Source: Bdellovibrio sp. BCCA
GTDB taxonomy: Bacteria; Bdellovibrionota; Bdellovibrionia; Bdellovibrionales; Bdellovibrionaceae
DNA: 64,000 nt
Direction of reading: 5' to 3'
NCBI RefSeq assembly: GCF_037996825.1
Contig: NZ_JBBNAC010000001.1
Coordinates: 2,852,001-2,916,000 of the forward strand
Shown here: positions 26,616 to 35,891 of the stretch, piece by piece
Layout: each line of letters opens with the position of its first letter
How positions within the stretch are numbered: the stretch's first letter is position 1
Position numbers and translations under genes: made by a program
The notes under the pieces: model-generated
The model's input: only the letters and a program-made list of their open reading frames with translations
What the model was told of the DNA's origin: nothing
Database searches by the model: none

Positions 26616-27266
26616 ATGACGACGAAAAAACTCAGCGAAAGCAGATCCCACAGTTTTAAGGCCTTTAGCGAAAAAATCGCTGCGTTGATCTTTGAAGAAG
26701 GAATTCTGTTTCGGCCTTATGCCAGTCCTTCGCTGCCCTACTTCCATATGCTTTCAGACAACGAGCAAGAAGATGTTATTCGGGATCTTGAAACCTTTCA
26801 TCGAATCTGCATCAATGTGAAAAACGCGGGTGGCACTCTTAAAAACACTCGCCTGATGACAGAAATAGCTTTGAAAGAGTTCGGTTACTCTGTAAAAAGT
26901 GAAGATCTTGACCTTATAGAACCCTATCACTTGACTGAAATCTATAATTTATCACAGTTGCAAATTTTTAGAAGCTTTCGCTTCTTCGAACTTTCTAGCT
27001 ACACATTAGAAGATCTCTATTGTCGTAAATGGTATCACCTCTATGAACGACGCGAAGAAGATCACGTTGCAACGGCGGAAAAAGTAACGGAATTCCTGAA
27101 AAGTCCCGCGTCGATGAAGCTGAATTTCAAAGAGCATTCCATTCGCGAAAAAGAAACACTGGAACGTCTTCACGTCTACAGTCAGCTTCACTGGTTTATT
27201 CCAACATACCACCAAGACACCCTCAGCGGCATCTTGGTGATCGAGACGGCCCGCGCCGCTCTTTAA
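26616..27266 (+). CDS. Conserved-looking protein of unknown function
   Basis: A protein of 216 residues if started at the ATG at 26616 (MTTKKLSESRS); an in-frame start 36 bases upstream is also possible and neither has a strong ribosome site. It is hydrophilic, rich in aromatic residues and predicted mostly helical, with no signal peptide or membrane helix. No motif is recognised. It diverges from the antiporter (56 bases between starts) and its stop abuts the stop of the L,D-transpeptidase gene on the other strand. Confidence 0.7.
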   Translation: MTTKKLSESRSHSFKAFSEKIAALIFEEGILFRPYASPSLPYFHMLSDNEQEDVIRDLETFHRICINVKNAGGTLKNTRLMTEIALKEFGYSVKSEDLDLIEPYHLTEIYNLSQLQIFRSFRFFELSSYTLEDLYCRKWYHLYERREEDHVATAEKVTEFLKSPASMKLNFKEHSIREKETLERLHVYSQLHWFIPTYHQDTLSGILVIETARAAL

Positions 27267-27935
27267 TCAAATATCTTCGACAATGATAAGGGTTCTCCAC
27301 TTAACGGCGCGCAAAGGACGTCCATAGCGATCGCGAGAAACCATGCCGCTTTGATTGATGATCGGCACCAAACCACGGCCCGCCTGCAGAATTTTTTCGT
27401 AAATATAAGAGGCATTGTTACGGTGCAAACGAACACAGCCTCCTGAAGCCCGATACCCAAGCTCGCTATAATGATTGGAAGTCGTTGCGTGAACGGCGAC
27501 ACCACCATTAAAGAAAACACTAAATTCCATAGGAGCATCCCATGTCTCTGACCAGCCATTGCGAATCAATTCATAGGGATAATAGTAACCCGTAGGTGTT
27601 CCGGTGAAATATGTTCTTCCACTTTTCGCTGTTTCCCAACGCTCGCGCCCCGTGGAGGTTTTCCATTCTGCGGTCAGGCTTCCGTATTCGTACACTTTCA
27701 TTCGCTGCGCGCCGGGGCCTGAGGCTTTTTTATTGATCACCAGAACAATAGGAAACTCTGAAAAAATATTCATCGCTTCGACTTGTTGAAACTCTGCCAG
27801 AGTCCGAACCTGGCTGGTGTATTGAGGCTGCGGCAGACCCAACGCCTCAGAAATTTCTGCGGGCGCCTGTAAATCTTCTGCAGTCGCGCGCAAAGAGAAA
27901 ACAAATAAAAAGAACGAGAGCAATAGGAACTTCAT
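27267..27935 (-). CDS. Secreted L,D-transpeptidase (YkuD domain)
   Basis: These enzymes form 3-3 cross-links in peptidoglycan or attach groups to it. The protein has 222 residues with a signal peptide of about 19. The YkuD core begins PIVLVINKKASGPGAQRMKVYE, and the active site is HATTSNHYSELGYRASGGC followed by VR, with the catalytic Cys and the partner His. In Bdellovibrio, L,D-transpeptidases remodel prey wall during invasion (established for other members); a similar role here is inference. Confidence 0.93.
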   Translation of the reverse strand: MKFLLLSFFLFVFSLRATAEDLQAPAEISEALGLPQPQYTSQVRTLAEFQQVEAMNIFSEFPIVLVINKKASGPGAQRMKVYEYGSLTAEWKTSTGRERWETAKSGRTYFTGTPTGYYYPYELIRNGWSETWDAPMEFSVFFNGGVAVHATTSNHYSELGYRASGGCVRLHRNNASYIYEKILQAGRGLVPIINQSGMVSRDRYGRPLRAVKWRTLIIVEDI

Positions 27936-28026
27936 CAGTCTCTCCTTTGTTTATTCAGTTCTATTTACTGTAAGCACTTCGCGACGAAGTTCAACGACTT
28001 GAAAAAAGGAAGATAAAAGACACGTT

Positions 28027-29007
28027 CTAGAAATTAATGTCGATACTGACGTTGACTCCCGGATTCATGGCAAAATTGCGTTTTTGCGTAAAATCCAAGT
28101 TGGGGATCACCCTGTACTCAAGAATTTTTTTATAAACGACATGGTGCCAGGTCACGGAAAAGTTGTAAGCATCCAATTGATAGTTGGGACGATTGATAGA
28201 GGTCACAAAAGTATTGTAGGCCAGTGACATGCGTTTGTTAAACTGCTGCCCTAAAGACACACCGTTGGTGACTGTGTAGATATGCGGTCGGCTTTGATAG
28301 TCACCTTCGTTGATAAGAGTGACGGAGTACATTTTTGTTAATTCCCAGTTAAAGTTAAGGGACTGAAAAAGCCCTGCACCTTTACTTGGAGTTGCATAGA
28401 ATTCAAGTTCAGGATTGATTCTATAAGACCGACGTTCCGCCACACTTTCAAATTTAAGCGAGTGAGAAATCGCCGGCGTTCCTTCAAAAGCGATGCGCGG
28501 GCGGAAAGAGGTTTTGACTTCACCAAGTTTTTTGAAAAGTCCCACGGAAGCACCGATGTTTCTTTCTCTCGGTGTTTGACGTAAATATCTTGTTCTCGCA
28601 CTTCGATCTTCGGTTTCGTCATAACTTGTGAAAGTCAGCTGCCAATACTCTTCCACATTGGGAAGTCGTAAATCGACATTAAAGTTAATTGCGCCCGAAG
28701 CCCCATCGGCCTCATTGTAAAAACCGGAAGATTCCAACGTCACCGAAGTCTCATTGGGCTTTTTCGTGTAACGTTCCCCGGCCAAGAACAAATCAAGACC
28801 GTCAGCAACGCCATTGAACCATTGGGCCACAGAAATGTTTCCGCGAATCATGGATTGCTCAAGGCTTTCGGGAGCATCTGGCTCAGCGTGATCCAGAAGA
28901 TATTCCTTAGCATCGACAGGAGCGGAAATACTAGCCACAAAGAGACACAAAAGGACTTTGAGCCTCAACATGACTTGGAGCTTTTTTGATTGTATTTTCC
29001 CGCTCAA
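28027..29007 (-). CDS. Putative outer-membrane beta-barrel protein
   Basis: A protein of 326 residues. I use the TTG at 29007 because AAGGAG stands eight to nine bases before it; the ATG at 28971 is the alternative. The N-terminus has Lys residues followed by a hydrophobic signal, with likely cleavage near APVDA. The body is rich in alternating strands (for example NFNVDLRLPNVEEYWQLTF) and ends GVNVSIDINF with terminal Phe, as expected for an outer-membrane barrel. Its start is only 16 bases from the start of the divergent gene at 29024. Confidence 0.75.
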   Translation of the reverse strand: MSGKIQSKKLQVMLRLKVLLCLFVASISAPVDAKEYLLDHAEPDAPESLEQSMIRGNISVAQWFNGVADGLDLFLAGERYTKKPNETSVTLESSGFYNEADGASGAINFNVDLRLPNVEEYWQLTFTSYDETEDRSARTRYLRQTPRERNIGASVGLFKKLGEVKTSFRPRIAFEGTPAISHSLKFESVAERRSYRINPELEFYATPSKGAGLFQSLNFNWELTKMYSVTLINEGDYQSRPHIYTVTNGVSLGQQFNKRMSLAYNTFVTSINRPNYQLDAYNFSVTWHHVVYKKILEYRVIPNLDFTQKRNFAMNPGVNVSIDINF

Positions 29008-29023
29008 AATTTAATCTCCTTAC

Positions 29024-29656
29024 ATGGACTACTGTAAACTGATTCTTGCTATTTTGTCCTTTATTTTATTTTTTCCTTTTGCGAATTCCGCCCACGCTTA
29101 TACACCGCAAAGGGGAAACGTCCATACTGTCTTAGCTCCCTATGTTTTTAAAACAAACTACGACGGCGAAGGTGCAAGAACGAGCTACGATTCCGGCGGC
29201 CTTTATTGGGTGATTTTAGGTGACGTCAATGATCGTGGCAGTCTTGAGATCACGACAATCTTCATGAATAAAATATTCTATCGCCGCGACAGCGGATATA
29301 CGGTAGCAGAAAAATCACAAGTCGTTCACGTTTCGGCAGGTTATCGCCGTTGGCTCAAACCCTGGTTAAGTGCCTCCATGTCCCTATACACTTCCTATCC
29401 TTTGGGAGATGCCGAAAAAATCTTCAATACTTTTCCTCAAGGGAATGCTGTTGCCACTTATGCCGAAGAAAATGCTGAAACCGGATTAGATTTTGGCTTG
29501 CAGACGGAACTCTGGAGCCGCGGCCGCTACGCTTTGGTGGCCGAGGGCCGTTACTCGTGGGCTTTGACAAAAAAGCATGACGAGTTTTCCGACCAATATG
29601 GAATCGCCATCGGAATTCGTTATTTCTTCCAAGGGCAAGACACTCCCCGCGAATAG
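29024..29656 (+). CDS. Putative outer-membrane beta-barrel protein
   Basis: A protein of 210 residues with a signal peptide ending near NSAHA. The mature part has amphipathic strands and a penultimate strand GIAIGIRYFFQGQ. It resembles a small outer-membrane barrel such as an acyltransferase-like or OmpW-like fold, but no active-site motif is seen. The start codon lacks a clear ribosome-binding site, and the gap to the divergent 29007 start is too short for two full promoters. Confidence 0.72.
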   Translation: MDYCKLILAILSFILFFPFANSAHAYTPQRGNVHTVLAPYVFKTNYDGEGARTSYDSGGLYWVILGDVNDRGSLEITTIFMNKIFYRRDSGYTVAEKSQVVHVSAGYRRWLKPWLSASMSLYTSYPLGDAEKIFNTFPQGNAVATYAEENAETGLDFGLQTELWSRGRYALVAEGRYSWALTKKHDEFSDQYGIAIGIRYFFQGQDTPRE

Positions 29657-29741
29657 TTTTAACACTGGCCCCGTCTAAAATATCAGGAATGAAAGTACCC
29701 TTTTCAGCAAATTAGACGCAGTCTTGCTGTAGGGGGTTTTT

Positions 29742-30152
29742 ATGAAAACAATTTCGTTAGTGACTTCCTGCACGTTTCTCTGCGCACTTCTTTTTGCCAT
29801 TCCTACGCATGCATCTATAAAAAATCTCGCGCTTTCCGGACCCGAAATGGTGTCGTCGGAAAGCTCCAATAAAATGAATCTTGTCGATGCCGCAAATTAT
29901 TGCCGGACACTGAACTCCGTTTGTGAGCTGCGAGCTGACGGTACGCCTTGCAACGGAGATTCTTTTAAAGGGTGGCGCCTTCCTTCTGCCGACGAGTTGG
30001 GTTGGTTCCTGGGTCTTTCTAAATCTGAAGACTACCTTTGGACTCGCACGCAATACACGGAGTTGGATAAATATATTATTTTAAGCCTTGTTGACGGTTC
30101 CTGGGGTTGGGCTGGATACGCCGCTGATGTGAACGTCCGCTGTGTGAAATAA
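29742..30152 (+). CDS. Secreted DUF1566-like protein
   Basis: A protein of 136 residues with a signal peptide ending near THA. The mature region carries the features of the DUF1566/Lcl C-terminal domain: AANYCRTL, FKGWRLPSADELGWFLG, LWTRTQY and VRCVK. Four Cys (CRTLNSVC, PC, RC) may form disulfides. Such domains are common in surface and secreted proteins of deltaproteobacteria-like lineages; the function is unknown. GGGGGT precedes the ATG loosely. Confidence 0.75.
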   Translation: MKTISLVTSCTFLCALLFAIPTHASIKNLALSGPEMVSSESSNKMNLVDAANYCRTLNSVCELRADGTPCNGDSFKGWRLPSADELGWFLGLSKSEDYLWTRTQYTELDKYIILSLVDGSWGWAGYAADVNVRCVK

Positions 30153-30184
30153 AAAAAGCCTGCGGTTTCTCGCAGGCTTTCCCT
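30150..30184. terminator. Bidirectional terminator
   Basis: AAAGCCTGCG (30155-30164) pairs with CGCAGGCTTT (30171-30180). The A run before it becomes a long T run on the minus strand, making it a strong terminator for proS and a weaker one for the 29742 gene. Confidence 0.9.
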
Positions 30185-30204
30185 ATCTGGATTTCAATCT
30201 CTTC

Positions 30205-31704
30205 TTAGTAAGATTTCGCGAACAAAACCCACTTCGTTGCCGGTTTTCCAGAGAAGATACAAGTTCCTTTCACCGGTTCTTGTTTCAATGGAATACAGCG
30301 TGGAGTGACTTTAAGTTTCGCAAGAAGCTCATGACCGATGCCTTCTTCACACCATGGAACCATCGCGAAACCAGGTGCAGAAGCTTCATCCCCTGCAAAG
30401 TGCTTTTCAAAGTCTTGCAAGTTTGTGATGAGCTTGATGTTGTCATCGCGGAATTTTTTAGCTCTTTCAAAAAGACCGTCTTGGATCTCTTGCAAAAGAT
30501 TTCCGATATTTTCAACAAACGCGTTTCTTGCTTGAGACGCTTTTTCTTTTGGACCACGGTCACGACGACCGACGAACACTTCGCCTTTGGCCATATCACG
30601 AGGACCGACTTCGACTCTGACAGGGACACCTTGTTTAATGTACTGCCATGCTTTCTCACCACCGCGCATATCGCGATCGTCGATTTTCACACGGATTGAA
30701 GAGCCCACGTAATTTTGTTGCTTCAAATCTTTCGCCAGCGATTGAACGTATTCAAGCACCTGAGCTTTTTCTTCGTCATTGCGGTAGATTGGAATGATCA
30801 CCACATGCAAAGGCGCAATCCTTGGTGGAGCAATAAATCCATTATCATCAGAGTGAGTCATGATCAAACCGCCAATCAAGCGAGTTGAAACACCCCAAGA
30901 TGTTGTCCATGCAAACTCTTCTTTACCTTCAGCGCTGAGATACTTGATCTCAGAAGCTTTCGCAAAATTTTGACCTAAGAAGTGAGACGTTCCTGCTTGC
31001 AACGCTTTACGATCTTGCATCAATGCTTCGATCGTATAGGTATCCACCGCACCCGGGAATCTTTCGTCCGGCGTTTTCATACCCTTAATCACGGGCATTG
31101 CCATGTAGTTCTCGGCAAAGTCAGAATAAACATCCAACATCTGCAAAGTTTCTTCTTGGGCTTCTTTTGCTGTCGCATGAACCGTATGGCCTTCTTGCCA
31201 TAGGAATTCCGCTGTACGAAGGAACATGCGTGTGCGCATTTCCCATCTCATCACGTTACACCATTGGTTTACCAAGATTGGAAGATCACGATAAGACTTC
31301 ACCCATTTCGCGAATTGGTGACCGATGATTGTTTCACTCGTTGGACGAATGATAAGTGGCTCTTCAAGCTCGCCATCTGGCACAAGCTTGCCGTTGCCGT
31401 CACCTTTCAAACGGTGATGGGTCACAACCGCACACTCTTTCGCGAAACCTTCCACGTGAGCAGCTTCTTTTTCTAGGAAGCTTAATGGAATCAACAATGG
31501 AAAGTAGGCATTCACGTGGCCCGTGTCTTTGAACATGCGATCTAGAACGGCTTGCATGTTTTCCCAAACAGCGTAACCCCAAGGCTTGATCACCATGCAA
31601 CCACGAACGGGAGAATTTTCCGCCATGTCGGCAGCGACGATGACTTGTTGGTACCACTCAGGATAATTTTGCGCGCGCGTTGGCGTAATAGCTGTATCTG
31701 ACAT
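30205..31704 (-). CDS. proS: Prolyl-tRNA synthetase, archaeal/eukaryote-like type
   Basis: Charges tRNA-Pro with proline. At 499 residues and without the editing insertion, it belongs to the type found in archaea, eukaryotes and some bacteria. Class II motifs: motif 2 LVNQWCNVMRWEMRTRMFLRTAEFLWQEGHT and motif 3 GGLIMTHSDDNGFIAPPRIAP. The C-terminal zinc-like region keeps CEEGIG and CIFSGKPAT, and the protein ends in Tyr, as typical. It starts 14 bases after ntrX, so it is probably cotranscribed with the ntrYX genes. Confidence 0.96.
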   Translation of the reverse strand: MSDTAITPTRAQNYPEWYQQVIVAADMAENSPVRGCMVIKPWGYAVWENMQAVLDRMFKDTGHVNAYFPLLIPLSFLEKEAAHVEGFAKECAVVTHHRLKGDGNGKLVPDGELEEPLIIRPTSETIIGHQFAKWVKSYRDLPILVNQWCNVMRWEMRTRMFLRTAEFLWQEGHTVHATAKEAQEETLQMLDVYSDFAENYMAMPVIKGMKTPDERFPGAVDTYTIEALMQDRKALQAGTSHFLGQNFAKASEIKYLSAEGKEEFAWTTSWGVSTRLIGGLIMTHSDDNGFIAPPRIAPLHVVIIPIYRNDEEKAQVLEYVQSLAKDLKQQNYVGSSIRVKIDDRDMRGGEKAWQYIKQGVPVRVEVGPRDMAKGEVFVGRRDRGPKEKASQARNAFVENIGNLLQEIQDGLFERAKKFRDDNIKLITNLQDFEKHFAGDEASAPGFAMVPWCEEGIGHELLAKLKVTPRCIPLKQEPVKGTCIFSGKPATKWVLFAKSY

Positions 31705-31718
31705 CTCTTGTCTCTTTC

Positions 31719-33095
31719 TTAGTTGTCTTTTGTATCAATACCGTAGGCTTTGATCTTTCTGTGAAGGTAACTTCTTTCAAGACCAATGACTTCCGCAGTT
31801 TTACTGATGTTTCCGTTATTTTCAGAAATCTTGCGTAATAGATATTCTTTTTCAAATTGCGCACGGGCTTCTCTGAAAGTGGAAAGATCTTGCATCTCAA
31901 CGGCCTTCTCATCGTCTTTGTCGATAAGACCCGCAAAGCGCAGATCGTGCACATCCACAAACTCACTTGGAGTTAAAATATACACACGTTCAATAAAGTT
32001 TTTTAGCTCTCTCACGTTCCCTGGCCATTGGTAGGAAGTCATTTTCTCAATGGCTTTTTCAGAAAACGCTTTCTTTGGATATCCGCTTTCTCTGGAAACA
32101 TTGTCAGAGAAGAAGGACACCAACACCGGGATATCTTCCATATGCTCACGCAAAGCCGGCACGCGGAATGGAATCACGTTTAAGCGATAATAAAGATCTT
32201 CACGGAAGCGGCCTTCTTTAACTTCTTTTTCAAGATCTTTAGAAGACGCTGCGATCACGCGCACGTCGTTTTCGATCAACTCATGACCACCGACGCGAGA
32301 GTATTTCTTTTCATCCAAGTAGCTAAGAAGCTTTCCTTGCGCGGCCATATTCATCTCACAGATTTCTGCGATATAAAGAGTTCCGCCTTGAGCTAAATCA
32401 AGCTTTCCTTTTTTTACGCGGTCAACCCCAGGCATTGCACCTTTTTCGATTCCGAAGATTTCTGATTCCAAAAGATCTTCAGGAATTCCACCGCAGTTGA
32501 TTTCAACAAACGGACGGCTGGCACGTGCACTCATGTAGTGAATATTTTGAGCGACAAGTTCTTTTCCAGTTCCCGCTTCCCCTTGGATTAGAACCCACGA
32601 GTTTGTTGGTGCTACACGCGCGATGATTTGCTTTGTTTGCACAATCGAAGGAGCTTCACCGATCAAAGCGATCGACTTACGAAGTTTGTTCAACAAAAGA
32701 ACTTTCTCTTCTTTTTGTTGTTGGAAGCTTAAGATGTTCGTGATCGTGATAAGAATTTTATCCATCGATAAAGGCTTCTCGATAAAATCCCATGCACCTA
32801 ATTTTGTCGACTTTACCGCAGTCTCAATTGTTCCGTGTCCAGAGATCATGATGAACTCTAGATGCGGAAACTCTTTACGAGCCATCGTTAAGACTTCAAT
32901 ACCGTCGTACTTACCTGGCATCCAGATATCTTGGAAAACGATGTCGGGTTGGAAATCACGAATGGCTTGCAAGCCTGTTTCACCGTCGTGAGCAAACGCC
33001 ACTTGATAGCCTTCGTCTTTCAAAGACGCAGACAAAACATCACGAATGGGAGCTTCGTCATCGATAATAAGAATTTTAGTATTTTGAGCCGTCAC
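31719..33095 (-). CDS. ntrX: NtrX-like response regulator with degenerate sigma-54 activation motifs
   Basis: A protein of 458 residues if started at the GTG at 33095, which has AAGAAGG upstream; an ATG at 33134 overlapping ntrY is the alternative. The receiver domain has IIDDEAPIRD and the phospho-acceptor in FQDIWMPG. The AAA+ domain keeps Walker A (GEAGTGKE) and the arginine-finger region FREDLYYRLNVIPFRVP. However the GAFTGA loop reads GAMPGV and Walker B reads GGTLYIAEI instead of the usual DEI. The C-terminal Fis-type helix-turn-helix ends LERSYLHRKIKAYGI, the NtrX hallmark. It may act without sigma-54. Confidence 0.9.
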   Translation of the reverse strand: MTAQNTKILIIDDEAPIRDVLSASLKDEGYQVAFAHDGETGLQAIRDFQPDIVFQDIWMPGKYDGIEVLTMARKEFPHLEFIMISGHGTIETAVKSTKLGAWDFIEKPLSMDKILITITNILSFQQQKEEKVLLLNKLRKSIALIGEAPSIVQTKQIIARVAPTNSWVLIQGEAGTGKELVAQNIHYMSARASRPFVEINCGGIPEDLLESEIFGIEKGAMPGVDRVKKGKLDLAQGGTLYIAEICEMNMAAQGKLLSYLDEKKYSRVGGHELIENDVRVIAASSKDLEKEVKEGRFREDLYYRLNVIPFRVPALREHMEDIPVLVSFFSDNVSRESGYPKKAFSEKAIEKMTSYQWPGNVRELKNFIERVYILTPSEFVDVHDLRFAGLIDKDDEKAVEMQDLSTFREARAQFEKEYLLRKISENNGNISKTAEVIGLERSYLHRKIKAYGIDTKDN

Positions 33096-33108
33096 CGGAA
33101 CCTTCTTT

Positions 33109-35313
33109 CTATTCGCCAGCAGGTTTCCATGCACCTACTTCATTGACAGGCATTTCGATCACCATCTTCACCCCTTTGGGTTCATTGGCTGTCGCTCGAA
33201 TGAATCCATTATGGTCTTCAATGATCCTTTTCACAATGGCTAAGCCTAGCCCAGTTCCGCCTTCTTTTGTAGAGTAGTATGGCTCAAAAATGCGACTTCG
33301 ATCTGCTGCAGGAATACCTTCCCCGTTATCAGCCACCGTTAAACGCACGGTTTTGATATCCTTGTCGTATCGAGTCACGATTTCCACTGTGGCCTGTGGC
33401 TCTTTTGCAACAGCAGAAACCGAGTTGTCGACCAAATTTACAAGAACACGCTTGATCTGATCCGGGTCAAATTTGAAATCGGGAAGTTCTTCGTCTTTTC
33501 TAAAATCAAATCGAACTTGCGGATGCGCCTGACGATAAAGCCCGATGGATTCTTCAACAACGCTGTTGAGATTCGCAACCACAGGGCGCGCTTGTGGCAG
33601 ACGAGCAAAGTTGCTGAACTCATTCACCAGATTTTTAAGACCATCCACCTGTTTTACAATCATCGTCGTACATTCGCTGAAAGCCGGATCTGTGATCGAA
33701 GCACCGAATTTTCTTTGCAGACGTTCCGCAGACAATTTAATCGGCGTCAGAGGATTTTTAATTTCATGCGCGATACGACGGGCCACTTCCGTCCAAGCCG
33801 CCGCTCTTTGTGCATTTGCAATCGGAGTCAAATCGTCGAACACCAAGATCTTACCCATCTCCTGTCCCTTTTCATCTTTTAGAATGGAAAGAGTCATGAG
33901 AAGCGGCAACGCCTCTCCTTGGATGTTCAAACGAAGTTCTTTCTGAATACTTTCGATCTTGTGATCGATCATCGTTTTTTGTAGTTCAGCAAAAGTTCTG
34001 AAGTACTCTAACGTCAAAAGATCACGCACAGATTTTCCGATGTATTTTTCAGCATCGATCTTTAACAACTGAGCCGCGTGACGATTGATGGTCGTAACCT
34101 GACCCATTTCATCAACGGAGATCACACCAGCGCTGACGTTCTTAAGAACCGTGTCTGTGTAACGCGCATGCTGATCCAGTTCTTCCAGGGTTTTTTCAAG
34201 AGTCACTGTCATCGAGTTAAAGCTTGAAATCAGATCGTTGATCTCTTCAGAGCCGGCTTGAATTTGCAAAGGCGTATAGTCCCCGCCCGCTACTCGACGA
34301 GTGGCGCGTCCCAATTGCACAATCGGAATCGAAAGTTGTTTTGCGAGATAAAATCCAAACCACGTCGCTGCAAGCAAGATCACGAAGGTCATCAAGACCA
34401 AGATGTACAAGTAAATAGACTTCAAAGGATATTCGAGCGGATTGATATCGCGGAATTCGTCATAGGCCGTCGAGATATCATTCATTTTAGAAATGAGCGA
34501 CAACGGCAAGAAACTTGAAACAACGACAGCGCCTTTTTCAGCACCTTCTTGCACCGGCACGATCACGCGAACTAAGTTTCCATCTCCGAATTGATGGATG
34601 ATACTGGCCTCGGCTTGAAGCTTGATCCCTTTTTGCAAGAACTCCAGCGACACTGCCGGCACTGTTGGAACTGTGTCGTCTTCGGCAGACACGACGGCGC
34701 GCTTTCCAAAAAGCGATGGATAGTATTCCACCGCGTCTAAGCTAAATTCTTTTCTAAGATGATCAATTCGGTTTTTAATCTCGTTTTGATTTTTCAGAGG
34801 ACGAATCGCATCGGCAATCTGATGGGCGAAGTGATAGTTCTTTTTCTTCGCATTAAAATAATAAGCATTCGTGACTTCGATGGAGCTTTTTAAAACACCC
34901 GCCATCTTCGCACTGAACCACTTATCAAAACTTGAGTTGATATAAAACACCGAGATAATAAACATCAGCACTGTCGGAACGAAGCTGAACGTCACAAAGG
35001 CCGCGATCAGTTTTGCTTTCAGGCTGCTTCCGAAGACTCGGCCCTGCCTTTCCACGAAAACCTTCACGACGTTTCGGAAGATCATGAAAAGCAAAAGTAA
35101 AAGCAGAATGATGTTAAAGTTTACGAGACCAAAAAAGAAAATACTGTGAACAAACGGAAGCTGCTGGCTTGTCGCAAAAAGGCGGATCTCAAACCAAGTG
35201 AGAAGGCCAAAAAGAAACGACACCACAAGAACCAATAAAATCTCGCGGCGTCGTTTTTTAAATTCCTGAGGACCAGGAGGAAGAAATTCGTCGTTTTGCG
35301 GTGTATTTTCCAT
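33109..35313 (-). CDS. ntrY: NtrY-like membrane sensor histidine kinase
   Basis: A protein of 734 residues. Hydrophobic helices lie near 25-45, 55-80 and 95-115, with another near 300-320, enclosing a large periplasmic sensor region. Then follow HAMP (QLSIPIVQLGRATRRVAGGD), a PAS domain (VLKNVSAGVISVDEMGQV), HisKA with RRIAHEIKNPLTPIKLSAERLQ containing the phospho-acceptor His, and the ATPase domain with NLVDNS, ADNGEGIP and GGTGLGLAIVKRI. It is the cognate kinase of ntrX directly downstream. The usual role is redox, nitrogen or envelope sensing; the signal here is unknown. Confidence 0.93.
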   Translation of the reverse strand: MENTPQNDEFLPPGPQEFKKRRREILLVLVVSFLFGLLTWFEIRLFATSQQLPFVHSIFFFGLVNFNIILLLLLLFMIFRNVVKVFVERQGRVFGSSLKAKLIAAFVTFSFVPTVLMFIISVFYINSSFDKWFSAKMAGVLKSSIEVTNAYYFNAKKKNYHFAHQIADAIRPLKNQNEIKNRIDHLRKEFSLDAVEYYPSLFGKRAVVSAEDDTVPTVPAVSLEFLQKGIKLQAEASIIHQFGDGNLVRVIVPVQEGAEKGAVVVSSFLPLSLISKMNDISTAYDEFRDINPLEYPLKSIYLYILVLMTFVILLAATWFGFYLAKQLSIPIVQLGRATRRVAGGDYTPLQIQAGSEEINDLISSFNSMTVTLEKTLEELDQHARYTDTVLKNVSAGVISVDEMGQVTTINRHAAQLLKIDAEKYIGKSVRDLLTLEYFRTFAELQKTMIDHKIESIQKELRLNIQGEALPLLMTLSILKDEKGQEMGKILVFDDLTPIANAQRAAAWTEVARRIAHEIKNPLTPIKLSAERLQRKFGASITDPAFSECTTMIVKQVDGLKNLVNEFSNFARLPQARPVVANLNSVVEESIGLYRQAHPQVRFDFRKDEELPDFKFDPDQIKRVLVNLVDNSVSAVAKEPQATVEIVTRYDKDIKTVRLTVADNGEGIPAADRSRIFEPYYSTKEGGTGLGLAIVKRIIEDHNGFIRATANEPKGVKMVIEMPVNEVGAWKPAGE

Positions 35314-35351
35314 CACACCACCATGCTAGTCCCTCAAGAGGGACCATGCCA

Positions 35352-35891
35352 TTATTTTCTAGTTTTTTTCTTATTTTTTTGCGCTTTTGCCGCAGGCTTT
35401 GAAGCCTTTTTCGCGGACTTCGCAGGTTTTGCCTTGGCCATCATGGAAGCTGTTTTCAAAGCAGCAGGAATCTCGTTCGTTAGACCGATCATTTCCATCA
35501 CGACTTGTGCGGCTTCCTCACCTTTATTGCCGTGTTTACCACCAGCTCTATCAAGGGCTTGCTCGTCGTTTTCTGTCGTCAAAACGCCAAAACCGATCGG
35601 CTTTTTATAGTCCAACATCAAGCGAGTGATACCGTCAGTCACAGAGTTGCAGACATAGTCATAGTGAGAAGTTTCACCACGGATCACCGCGCCCAAAGCC
35701 ACAACACCATCGCAACCCGCATCCAAGAAAGCTTGGCAAGCCAGAGGCAATTCCACAGCACCAGGAACGAGAGCTGCGAAGATCTCAACCCCGTCACAAG
35801 ACTCTAGGTAGTTGATCGCGCCTTCTTCTAGTTTTTCAGTGATCTCGTTGTTAAAGCGTGCTGTGACAACACCGACTTTGATAGTTCCCAT
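35352..35891 (-). CDS. ribH: Lumazine synthase with a lysine-rich C-terminal tail
   Basis: Makes 6,7-dimethyl-8-ribityllumazine, the precursor of riboflavin. The protein has 179 residues; the first about 150 are the usual enzyme, with VPGAVELPLACQAFL, GAVIRGETSHYDYVCN and the substrate-binding PIGFGVLTTENDEQA. The final about 28 residues are a tail rich in Lys, Ala and Pro (AKPAKSAKKASKPAAK), absent from standard lumazine synthases. The ATG overlaps the ribBX stop (TAATG). A GTCCCTC/GAGGGAC hairpin lies between it and ntrY. Confidence 0.94.
   Translation of the reverse strand: MGTIKVGVVTARFNNEITEKLEEGAINYLESCDGVEIFAALVPGAVELPLACQAFLDAGCDGVVALGAVIRGETSHYDYVCNSVTDGITRLMLDYKKPIGFGVLTTENDEQALDRAGGKHGNKGEEAAQVVMEMIGLTNEIPAALKTASMMAKAKPAKSAKKASKPAAKAQKNKKKTRK

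Noticed and set aside
30280-30699. 139-codon plus-strand frame
   Set aside because: It is the antisense shadow of proS, with no ribosome site and no family match.
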